12,195 bases of DNA from NCBI GenBank assembly GCA_027061865.1, contig JAMOVZ010000131.1, positions 1-12,195 on the forward strand, given 5' to 3'. This stretch comes from Desulfobacterales bacterium. Lineage in GTDB: Bacteria > Desulfobacterota > DSM-4660 > Desulfatiglandales > Desulfatiglandaceae. The stretch's first letter is position 1; each line of letters begins with the position of its first letter. The notes below the pieces were generated by a model. It was not told where the DNA came from, made no database searches, and saw only the letters and a program-made list of their open reading frames with translations. Position numbers and translations under genes: made by a program. Positions 6,575 through 11,530 of this stretch are shown piece after piece.

Positions 6575-7384
6575 GTACTTCCGCAATATCCCTTCGAGCA
6601 CGCCTCCTCCCACGGCAAGTGCCTTCTCTGATATGGTAAAACAGTGCTCCACTTGCCCGCGGGGGTCTATGTCTCCAATCTTGAGCCCTTGGGGCACCTT
6701 AATCCCTGAGCGGATGAGCCCCCTAATTACACCACTGATGGCCGCCTTTACTTCTTGCCCACCCACTGTGCAGACCACATCGCCCTGGGAGACATGATCC
6801 CCAATCTCCTTGAGGTTCTGCACCTTGCCTGCAACCGGGGCCCTGATAACCCTTTCTGCCCCATGGCCCATGATTTTGCCGGGGATTCCGGTGTCAGGGG
6901 CTGCCTGGCCGGTTTCAATGATCCTTCCCAAGTAATGGCCGCGCTTGGTCTCAACCACGTAGTGGGCGTCTTTTCCCACCTCAAAGCCGGGACCTATGGC
7001 AATGACAAGGGGGGCATGGGAGATGGAGGTGCCCAAGTTTTTCTTGGCCATTATGGCATCCACCAGCACATCCGGTTTCACTTCCTCCTTTGACTCGCAT
7101 GCGGGATCTACCATTACCGGAACTATCCGCTTTTCCCACAAAAGGGAAGCCTCCCCTGTCTCATCTATAAGGTGCGCTTCAATCCCTTCCACCACTGTTC
7201 GGCCCTGGTACACGGCCTCAGAAAAACATACCCTCCGCCTGATGGAAAGGGGCTGGGGCACCTCGGTCACAAGTATTCTGAAGCCACAGCGGTGAAGCCT
7301 CCAGCCAATGCCGGTAGCCAAATCGCCCCCGCCCCTAATAAGGACAGTGAATTTACCTGAGTGCAGTCCCTTGTCTCTTGCCAT
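6566..7384 (-). CDS. yqeB: Selenium-dependent molybdenum hydroxylase accessory protein (EF2563/YqeB family)
   Basis: A 272-residue protein of the EF2563/YqeB family, found with selenium-dependent molybdenum hydroxylases, where it is thought to help mature or insert the labile selenium/molybdenum cofactor. The N-terminus has a Rossmann-like GGGDLATG at 18-25 following KFTVLIR, then TEVPQPLSIRR at 40-50 and FSEAVYQG at 54-61. The middle carries PLVIAIGPGFEVGKD (126-139). Residues 179-225 resemble a biotinyl/lipoyl-type hammerhead (RAPVAGKVQNLKEIGDHV then SGVIRGLI), and the tail has VGGGVLEG. The start is ATG at 7384 with GAGAGGG a few bases upstream. Its presence ties in with the molybdenum hydroxylase gene at the left edge, though the two are not in one transcript. 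It diverges from arsR across a 148-base gap. Biochemical role is inferred from family association only. Confidence 0.88.
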   Translation of the reverse strand: MARDKGLHSGKFTVLIRGGGDLATGIGWRLHRCGFRILVTEVPQPLSIRRRVCFSEAVYQGRTVVEGIEAHLIDETGEASLLWEKRIVPVMVDPACESKEEVKPDVLVDAIMAKKNLGTSISHAPLVIAIGPGFEVGKDAHYVVETKRGHYLGRIIETGQAAPDTGIPGKIMGHGAERVIRAPVAGKVQNLKEIGDHVSQGDVVCTVGGQEVKAAISGVIRGLIRSGIKVPQGLKIGDIDPRGQVEHCFTISEKALAVGGGVLEGILRKYSV

Positions 7385-7493
7385 TTAACCCTCTCTGGCC
7401 TCCTTTCAGCACATTAGCCCATTAGGGTATCTACCACGGGCTGGTCTTTAATTCAAATCTTCCTGGTTTATCTTGAAAACCCTCATTTTTCCC

Positions 7494-7521
7494 TGGACAA
7501 GATAAAAAAACTATGTATTAC
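7494..7521 (+). promoter_or_regulatory. Candidate arsR promoter
   Basis: TGGACA (7494-7499) is followed after 16 bases by TATTAC (7516-7521). Transcription would start around 7528-7530, only a few bases from the arsR ATG at 7533. This agrees with the absence of any Shine-Dalgarno there and suggests a leaderless or nearly leaderless message. Confidence 0.35.
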
Positions 7522-7534
7522 TATATAGCAATAT
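7511..7534. promoter_or_regulatory. Candidate ArsR operator at the arsR start
   Basis: CTATGTA (7511-7517) and TATATAG (7522-7528) form a near-perfect inverted repeat (6 of 7) around a 4-base centre. The segment CTATATAGCAATAT (7521-7534) recurs with one mismatch at 7904-7917, upstream of the permease. It overlaps the predicted -10 and start point, the usual position for autorepression by ArsR proteins. Confidence 0.5.
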
Positions 7535-7892
7535 GAATGGGGATCAGATCAGAAAATTTGTCCAGGTGATGAAGGCCCTTTCTGACCCAAACCGGGTCAA
7601 GATCCTTAAAATGCTTCAGCACAAGGTGATGTGTGTGTGCGAGCTTCAGGAAGCCCTTGGGATTGCTCAACCTACTGTTTCCAAGCACTTAAGATTGCTG
7701 GAGCAGGCAGGATTGGTAGAGTCCCACAAGGAGGGACTGTGGGTGAACTACCGTCTTAGTGATGGGGCGCACAGCCCCTATGCAGCAGCAATCCTGGGCA
7801 ACTTGAGGCATTGGCTTGAGGCTGATCCTGAAATCTCGGCCCTGGTAAAAAGGCTTCCCATGATCCGCAGGGAAGATATCTGCAAGAGGTGA
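7533..7892 (+). CDS. arsR: ArsR/SmtB-family metalloregulator, CxC type
   Basis: A 119-residue winged-helix repressor. The N-terminal helix ALSDPNRVKILKML (15-28) is the standard ArsR entry, and the recognition helix region reads QPTVSKHLRLLEQAGLV (46-62), followed by the wing ESHKEGLWVNYRL. The metal-sensing motif is MCVCEL (33-38), with Cys34 and Cys36 in the helix that in E. coli ArsR carries ELCVCDL and binds As(III)/Sb(III). The third cysteine of that motif is absent; Cys117 near the C-terminus could supply a third ligand. Arsenite or a related soft metalloid is the likely inducer. No Shine-Dalgarno precedes the ATG. It heads a set with the permease and small thioredoxin downstream, which it probably represses along with itself through the repeated AT-rich sites. 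Confidence 0.93.
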   Translation: MNGDQIRKFVQVMKALSDPNRVKILKMLQHKVMCVCELQEALGIAQPTVSKHLRLLEQAGLVESHKEGLWVNYRLSDGAHSPYAAAILGNLRHWLEADPEISALVKRLPMIRREDICKR

Positions 7893-7903
7893 ATGATAAA
7901 TAG

Positions 7904-7933
7904 CTATATAGAAATATAAAAATCATATTCTAT
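7904..7933. promoter_or_regulatory. Second candidate ArsR operator, upstream of the permease
   Basis: CTATATAGAAATAT (7904-7917) matches 13 of 14 bases of the site at the arsR start. It is followed by ATATTCTAT (7925-7933), which on the other strand reads ATAGAATAT, so the region also forms an imperfect dyad ATAGaAATAT / ATATTCTAT with a 7-base spacer. It lies in the 78-base arsR-permease gap and suggests that the permease has its own ArsR-controlled promoter. Confidence 0.5.
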
Positions 7934-7970
7934 CGGCTGTAACGGCCAAAAAAGAAAGGCGGCCTGTTAT

Positions 7971-9143
7971 ATGAAAGAGCGGACAAAATTCTTGTTAATG
8001 GTAACTGTGTTTTTGGCTTGTTATTTTGTTCCTTGGGATAGTGAAGTTGTAAGGCGCTCAGGGCTGGAAGCCTTTATGATGCTTCAGGAGTATGCCCGGG
8101 AACATGTGCTTACCTGCCTTGTCCCTGCCGTCTTCATAGCTGGGGCCATCTCCCTATTCGTATCCCAAGCATCGGTATTGAAGTATTTTGGGCCAGCGGC
8201 AAACAAGATATTGTCATATTCGGTTGCATCTGTTTCAGGAAGTATTCTTGCGGTCTGCTCTTGCACAGTGCTCCCCCTTTTTGCAGGCATATACACCAGA
8301 GGCGCAGGGATTGGACCGGCGACAGCTTTCCTTTATTCTGGGCCGGCCATTAATGTCCTTGCAATTGTGCTTACAGCCAGGGTCCTTGGATGGGAGTTGG
8401 GGCTTGCCCGGGCCATTGGTGCTATTCTCTTTTCAATAATAAGCGGCCTTCTTATGGCCCTGCTTTTCGGAAAAGATGACTCAAGCCGGGCAGCCGGGCA
8501 GATATATCTCCCAGAGGATACAGGCAAAGGCCGCACCCTCCTTCAGGAATCGGTCTTTATGCTGACTCTGGTACTTATCTTGATTTTTGCAGCCTTTGCT
8601 CCGCCTAGGCAAGGTGAGGAGGGGCTTTGGGCAATCATCTTTGAGGCCAAGTGGTTCATCACGGCCGCTTTATTGGTTGTGCTTGCAGTTATATTAAAGG
8701 CCTGGTTCAGCAAGCAGGAGTGTATAAAGTGGCTGGAGGCCACTTGGGGATTTATGAAACAGATATTTCCCCTCCTTGGTGCAGGGGTGCTGGTGGCTGG
8801 ATTTCTTCTGGGAAGGCCGGGGCATCCTGCCTTGATTCCCGATCATTATATTCAAGGCCTGGTGGGAGGAAACTCTCTTGCTGCCAACCTTTTTGCTTCC
8901 ATAAGCGGGGCCCTCATGTACTTTGCTACACTCACTGAGGTCCCCATCCTCCAAGGCCTCATGGGAGCAGGGATGGGCAAAGGCCCTGCCCTTGCCCTCC
9001 TGCTTGCAGGCCCTGCCCTCTCACTTCCCAATATGCTTGTTATCGCCAGCGTGATGGGAGTGAGAAAGACGGCCGCCTTTTCAATCATCATTGTGGTCAT
9101 GTCCACTGTTGCAGGGATGCTCTATGGATGGATCGTGTCTTGA
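7971..9143 (+). CDS. ArsP/UPF0718-family permease, likely metalloid efflux
   Basis: A 390-residue integral membrane protein with roughly ten to eleven hydrophobic segments (about 6-22, 47-65, 84-106, 113-137, 147-167, 193-211, 228-244, 264-281, 303-322, 338-361, 367-388). The family core is plain: AVCSCTVLPLFAGIYTRGAG (94-113) with the CSC pair Cys96/Cys98, then FLYSGPAINVLAI (120-132). A repeat-like second half has TEVPILQGLMGAGMG (322-336) and LLAGPALSLPNM (344-355). ArsP relatives export trivalent organoarsenicals, and the cysteine pair is a plausible metalloid contact. Together with ArsR upstream and a thioredoxin-like protein downstream this points to metalloid resistance, although the true substrate may be another soft metal. 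The Shine-Dalgarno is weak (AAAGG about 14 bases away). Confidence 0.87.
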   Translation: MKERTKFLLMVTVFLACYFVPWDSEVVRRSGLEAFMMLQEYAREHVLTCLVPAVFIAGAISLFVSQASVLKYFGPAANKILSYSVASVSGSILAVCSCTVLPLFAGIYTRGAGIGPATAFLYSGPAINVLAIVLTARVLGWELGLARAIGAILFSIISGLLMALLFGKDDSSRAAGQIYLPEDTGKGRTLLQESVFMLTLVLILIFAAFAPPRQGEEGLWAIIFEAKWFITAALLVVLAVILKAWFSKQECIKWLEATWGFMKQIFPLLGAGVLVAGFLLGRPGHPALIPDHYIQGLVGGNSLAANLFASISGALMYFATLTEVPILQGLMGAGMGKGPALALLLAGPALSLPNMLVIASVMGVRKTAAFSIIIVVMSTVAGMLYGWIVS

Positions 9144-9217
9144 GATGGGAGGCCTGAATTGCGGACAATGGGCTATAGAAAGGTTTGGTGACACTTGCAT
9201 TTAACAGGGGGGAACAG

Positions 9218-9451
9218 ATGGAAATCAAAGTATTAGGGCCGGGATGCCCGAAATGTGAGGCGGCAGAGAAAAACGTTAAAGACGCAGTGGCGGAAGCTGG
9301 TGTGGATGCCTCCATAGAAAAGGTGACCAATGCCATTGAGATAGCCAAACACGGGGTCTTTATGACCCCGGCGGTGGTGGTGGACGGGGAAGTAAAGTGT
9401 GTTGGAAAGGTGCCCACAAAGGAGGAAATCATCACATGGATTAAGAAATAG
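9218..9451 (+). CDS. Small thioredoxin-like disulfide protein (TM0996/MTH895 type)
   Basis: A 77-residue single-domain thioredoxin/glutaredoxin-like protein. The redox motif is CPKC with Cys10 and Cys13 right after strand MEIKVLGPG, and MTPAVVVDG supplies the cis-proline loop. It ends with GKVPTKEEIITWIKK. A further Cys sits in EVKCVGKVP, where the family more often has a small hydrophobic residue. The ATG at 9218 has GGGGGGAA just upstream; an in-frame ATG at 9185 would add 11 unlikely residues. It lies 74 bases after the permease on the same strand. This trio is a known recurrent arrangement, in which the small protein may reduce or deliver the metalloid or keep the CSC motif reduced; that role is inference. 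Confidence 0.9.
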   Translation: MEIKVLGPGCPKCEAAEKNVKDAVAEAGVDASIEKVTNAIEIAKHGVFMTPAVVVDGEVKCVGKVPTKEEIITWIKK

Positions 9452-9473
9452 AACAGGTGGAGAAAGGCGGTGT

Positions 9474-9550
9474 CCGGGTCAGCGGATGAGGATTTCCCCG
9501 GCCCCTCACAGGGAATGAATGACTGAACCCCGGAGGAGCTTAAGCTGCTC
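9474..9550. other. Potential structured RNA / hairpin cluster in a non-coding stretch
   Basis: The 367 bases from 9452 to 9818 carry no credible gene. CCGGGTCAG (9474-9482) can pair with CTGAACCCCGG (9523-9533) with two bulged bases, closing a domain in which TGAGG (9487-9491) pairs with CCTCA (9504-9508). Alternatively CCGGG pairs with CCCGG at 9497-9501. Next to it is a perfect 10-bp palindrome AGCTTAAGCT (9537-9546), which can also fold as GAGC/GCTC (9536-9539 with 9547-9550). I do not recognise a known riboswitch consensus, and no T-run follows. Confidence 0.3.
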
Positions 9551-9564
9551 TTTCATTACCTGAG

Positions 9565-9594
9565 TATAATTGCGGAATTTGTCATCAATTGTCA
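9565..9594 (+). promoter_or_regulatory. Consensus -10 hexamer and a helically phased direct repeat
   Basis: TATAAT (9565-9570) is a perfect -10 sequence lacking a recognisable -35; the palindrome AGCTTAAGCT occupies roughly the -35 position. Downstream, TTGTCA occurs at 9579-9584 and again at 9589-9594, a 10-base period that places both copies on the same face of the helix. This could be an activator-dependent promoter with a repressor site, or chance in AT-rich sequence. Confidence 0.25.
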
Positions 9595-9736
9595 CCCGGT
9601 TTCCCCTTGGACAACTTGTGGAAAAACACGCCCGTCTTCATTTAGCTCTTCCCTTGTTGTGCGCGCTGGATGGCATGGTGCAGGTTAACTTGCCAGGCTT
9701 AGGCATATATTTTCAATGCAGGGGGAGGAATTAGCC

Positions 9737-9765
9737 TTGCCTGAATGGAGCCGGTGGTCTATTAA
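9737..9765 (+). promoter_or_regulatory. Candidate promoter of the threonine aldolase gene
   Basis: TTGCCT (9737-9742) and TATTAA (9760-9765) are 17 bases apart, each matching 4 of 6 consensus positions. The start would be near 9772, leaving about 47 bases of leader. An inverted repeat CTTAG (9770-9774) / CTAAG (9782-9786) overlies the predicted start and could be an operator. Confidence 0.35.
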
Positions 9766-9818
9766 TCTGCTTAGCCTAGGTCTAAGGTTCAAAATGGAAA
9801 AAGAGATGAGGTGAGCCG

Positions 9819-10859
9819 ATGATACCGCTATCCAGTGACACGGAGACAAAGCCTTCGGAAGCCATGCGCCAGGCCATGGCACGGGCAGAGGTGGGGGATG
9901 AACAAAAAGGCCAAGATCCTACGGTAAACAAGCTCTTAGATAGGGTATGCGAGTTGTTGGGAAAGGAGGCTGCCCTTTTCCTTCCAACTGGAACCATGTG
10001 TAATCTTGTCTCAATAAAGGCCCACACCAATCCTGGCGAAGTGATATTTGCAGACCACATGAGCCATGTGCTTCGAGCTGAATCCGGGGGCTCGCCCCTT
10101 GTATCAGGGATACAGGTAGAGGCTATCCCTTGCAAGCGAGGGATCTTTGGGGCGGAGCACCTGGAAGAGGCCATTGCCAGGGTCCGGGCCGTCCCCTATC
10201 CTTATGCGCCAAGCCCCAAATTGCTCTGTGTAGAGCAAACCCATAACTTAGGGGGAGGCACTGTGTGGAAGCCCGAGGAATTAGGGGAGGTGGGGGGCAA
10301 GGCCAAGGAACTGGGTCTGTGTGTCCACATGGACGGGGCAAGGCTGTTGAACGCGGTTGTGGCCTCTGGTGTCAGCGCTAAGGAATTTGCAGCTTTTACT
10401 GACTCGGTGTGGATCGATTTCTCTAAAGGATTGGGCGCACCCATGGGGGCAGTGCTGGCCGGCCCTAAGGATTTTATTGAAAGGGCGAGACTTTTTAAGC
10501 ACATGTTTGGCGGGGCCATGAGGCAGGCAGGCATAGTGGCTGCCGCCTGTATCTACGCATTGGATCACAACGTGAAGCGGCTCGCCCAAGACCATGAAAA
10601 CGCAAGGCTCTTGGCCGGAGGGTTGGGTAACATCCCCGGGATACGTTTGCTAACACCTCAGCCTGAAACAAACATGGTCTTCTTTGAAGTGCCGGGTTTT
10701 CAAAAAGGGGTGGATGCCTTCCTGAAAGGGCTAAAGGAGCGCGGTGTTGTCATGTCGGGGTTGGGAAGCGGGGTTCGCGCCGTAACCCACATGGATGTCA
10801 CAAGGGATGATGTTTTAAGGGCGGTAGGCGTAGTTGGTGAGGTGCTCGCCTCGGCATAA
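9819..10859 (+). CDS. ltaE: Low-specificity L-threonine aldolase (PLP-dependent)
   Basis: A 346-residue fold-type I PLP enzyme that cleaves threonine or allo-threonine to glycine and acetaldehyde, and may act on other beta-hydroxy amino acids. The N-terminus SSDTETKPSEAMRQAM (5-20) and GDEQKGQDPTVNKLL (26-40) are family hallmarks. FLPTGTMCNLVSIK (54-67) lines the cofactor, EQTHNLGGGTVW (139-150) follows, HMDGARLLNA (170-179) holds Asp172, which pairs with the pyridine nitrogen, and DFSKGLGAPMGAVLAG (200-215) carries the Schiff-base Lys203. MFGGAMRQAGIVAAACIYAL (229-248) is also typical. Length matches the family. GAGGTGA lies about 5 bases before the ATG. The small protein MTH1187 follows 53 bases later on the same strand and may share the transcript. 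Cytosolic. Confidence 0.93.
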   Translation: MIPLSSDTETKPSEAMRQAMARAEVGDEQKGQDPTVNKLLDRVCELLGKEAALFLPTGTMCNLVSIKAHTNPGEVIFADHMSHVLRAESGGSPLVSGIQVEAIPCKRGIFGAEHLEEAIARVRAVPYPYAPSPKLLCVEQTHNLGGGTVWKPEELGEVGGKAKELGLCVHMDGARLLNAVVASGVSAKEFAAFTDSVWIDFSKGLGAPMGAVLAGPKDFIERARLFKHMFGGAMRQAGIVAAACIYALDHNVKRLAQDHENARLLAGGLGNIPGIRLLTPQPETNMVFFEVPGFQKGVDAFLKGLKERGVVMSGLGSGVRAVTHMDVTRDDVLRAVGVVGEVLASA

Positions 10860-10864
10860 GCCTT

Positions 10865-10880
10865 TTCGCCTTTGGGCGAA
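10865..10880. repeat. Small hairpin after the threonine aldolase gene
   Basis: TTCGCC (10865-10870) and GGCGAA (10875-10880) form a 6-bp stem with a 4-base loop, six bases after the stop codon. There is no downstream T-tract, so it is at best a weak or factor-dependent 3' end, or a translational spacer before the next gene. Confidence 0.3.
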
Positions 10881-10912
10881 TATAGAAGAGCGTTTAAAGG
10901 GAGGGAAAAGGA

Positions 10913-11221
10913 ATGGCACTAATGGAGTTTTCCATGTTTCCGCTGGATAAGGGGCCTAGCCTGAGCAAGTATGTGGCCAGGCTTCTTACCATAGTTGATC
11001 AGAGTGGACTTGAGTACCGCCTAAATCCAATGGGCACTGTAGTGGAAGGTGAATGGGACCAGTTGATGGAGCTTTTGACCCAGTGCTTCAGAGAGCTTGA
11101 AAAGGACTGTGAGAGAATCAGCGTAAATGTAAAGATAGATTATCGCAAGGGGGTGTGGGGCGCACTTGATTCCAAGATAAAGAGCGTGGAGGAGAAGGCT
11201 GGGAGAGGATTCAAAAAATAA
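10913..11221 (+). CDS. MTH1187-family thiamine-binding protein (DUF77)
   Basis: A 102-residue protein of the MTH1187/YkoF-like family, a ferredoxin-like alpha-beta fold that assembles as a tetramer and in characterised relatives binds thiamine or related pyrimidines. Family marks are the opening MEFSMFPLDKGPSLSKYVAR (4-23), the central LEYRLNPMGTVVEGEWDQLMEL (33-54, broken here as YRLNPMGTVVEG then DQLMEL), and RISVNVKIDYRKG (88 region). The TVVEG segment is the conserved ligand-loop region. GGGAGGG about 8 bases upstream of the ATG is a good ribosome site. Physiological role is poorly known: cytosolic thiamine binding or buffering is the usual suggestion. The cimA promoter begins only 14 bases past its stop. 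Confidence 0.87.
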   Translation: MALMEFSMFPLDKGPSLSKYVARLLTIVDQSGLEYRLNPMGTVVEGEWDQLMELLTQCFRELEKDCERISVNVKIDYRKGVWGALDSKIKSVEEKAGRGFKK

Positions 11222-11234
11222 AATCAAAAAAGGC

Positions 11235-11264
11235 TTGACAAAAGGTCTTTAGTATACCTATCCT
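11235..11264 (+). promoter_or_regulatory. Promoter of the leader-cimA transcript
   Basis: A perfect TTGACA (11235-11240) is followed after 18 bases by TATCCT (11259-11264; 4 of 6). Transcription should begin near 11271, about 30 bases before the leader peptide. No other promoter-like element fits the attenuator geometry better. Confidence 0.6.
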
Positions 11265-11302
11265 GGTACCGATTTAAGATGTAGGAGCGTAACATCAGGA
11301 TC

Positions 11303-11422
11303 ATGACAGGGGCAATTTTGAACAGCATTATCGTCATTATCAGCGCAACAGGGATAATTATATCCCTGTTGCTTAGCCTGCTCCTTGGGAGCATGGGACC
11401 CCCGGGCCTGATAATGACGTAG
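11303..11422 (+). CDS. Branched-chain amino acid leader peptide of the cimA attenuator
   Basis: A 39-codon open reading frame, ATG 11303 to TAG 11420, sits between the promoter and an intrinsic terminator upstream of cimA. It opens MTGAILNS, then has IIVII at residues 9-13, III at 18-20, LLL at 22-24 and LLL at 26-28, and ends GLIMT. Nine Ile, eight Leu and one Val make 18 of 39 residues, in runs like those of the ilv and leu leader peptides of enteric bacteria. Codons 10-14 lie inside attenuator strand 1 and the stop codon is directly after strand 2. AGGA at 11297-11300 is only two bases from the ATG, so the ribosome site is short-spaced. The hydrophobic run could also be read as a small membrane peptide, but the surrounding alternative RNA pairings argue for a regulatory leader. 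Codon bias: ATT, ATC and ATA are all used for Ile. Confidence 0.85.
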   Translation: MTGAILNSIIVIISATGIIISLLLSLLLGSMGPPGLIMT

Positions 11423-11465
11423 CCCCAGCAACTTTGAGAGACTTAAAAAATCCGTTATCAGGCCC
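11332..11465 (+). promoter_or_regulatory. Attenuator strands 1, 2 and 3 (protector and antiterminator pairings)
   Basis: Strand 1, CGTCATTATCAG (11332-11343), is a perfect 12-base complement of strand 2, CTGATAATGACG (11408-11419). Strand 2, extended as GGGCCTGATAA (11404-11414), is a perfect 11-base complement of strand 3, TTATCAGGCCC (11455-11465), and two more pairs (one wobble) can extend it. Strand 3 also forms the left arm of the terminator, so 2:3 and 3:4 exclude each other, as do 1:2 and 2:3. A ribosome stalled on the Ile codons over strand 1 would free strand 2 and permit 2:3 (read-through). One that reaches the stop at 11420 would cover strand 2 and allow termination. Mechanism inferred from the enteric paradigm; pairings are seen directly. 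Confidence 0.85.
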
Positions 11466-11487
11466 AACCTGGTAACGGATTTTTTTT
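11445..11487 (+). terminator. Intrinsic terminator of the cimA attenuator (3:4)
   Basis: TCCGTTATCAGG (11451-11462) pairs with CCTGGTAACGGA (11468-11479), twelve pairs including one G-U, with loop CCCAA. The six A's before and the eight T's after (11480-11487) can extend the stem and provide the release tract. It lies about 44 bases before the cimA ATG, so it controls entry into cimA rather than ending an upstream gene. Confidence 0.92.
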
Positions 11488-11530
11488 GGCCTTTTAAAGA
11501 CGCGAAACCATGGAAAGGGGAGATGAGGGC

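Noticed and set aside
9781..9795. A GGTTCAAA-like T-loop suggesting a tRNA.
   Set aside because: No acceptor stem, anticodon arm or complementary T-stem can be found around it.
9685..9882. A minus-strand open frame of 65 codons spanning the non-coding gap.
   Set aside because: It overlaps the threonine aldolase start, lacks a ribosome site and shows no recognisable protein pattern.
11263..11480. CCTGGTACCGAT (11263-11274) resembles terminator strand 4, CCTGGTAACGGAT (11468-11480), suggesting another alternative pairing.
   Set aside because: Most of the first copy lies upstream of the predicted transcription start, so it would not be in the RNA.
11222..11530. A T-box riboswitch before cimA, since T-boxes also control amino acid genes.
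   Set aside because: No T-box consensus sequence is visible, whereas a leader ORF with codon runs and three exact pairings explains the region fully.
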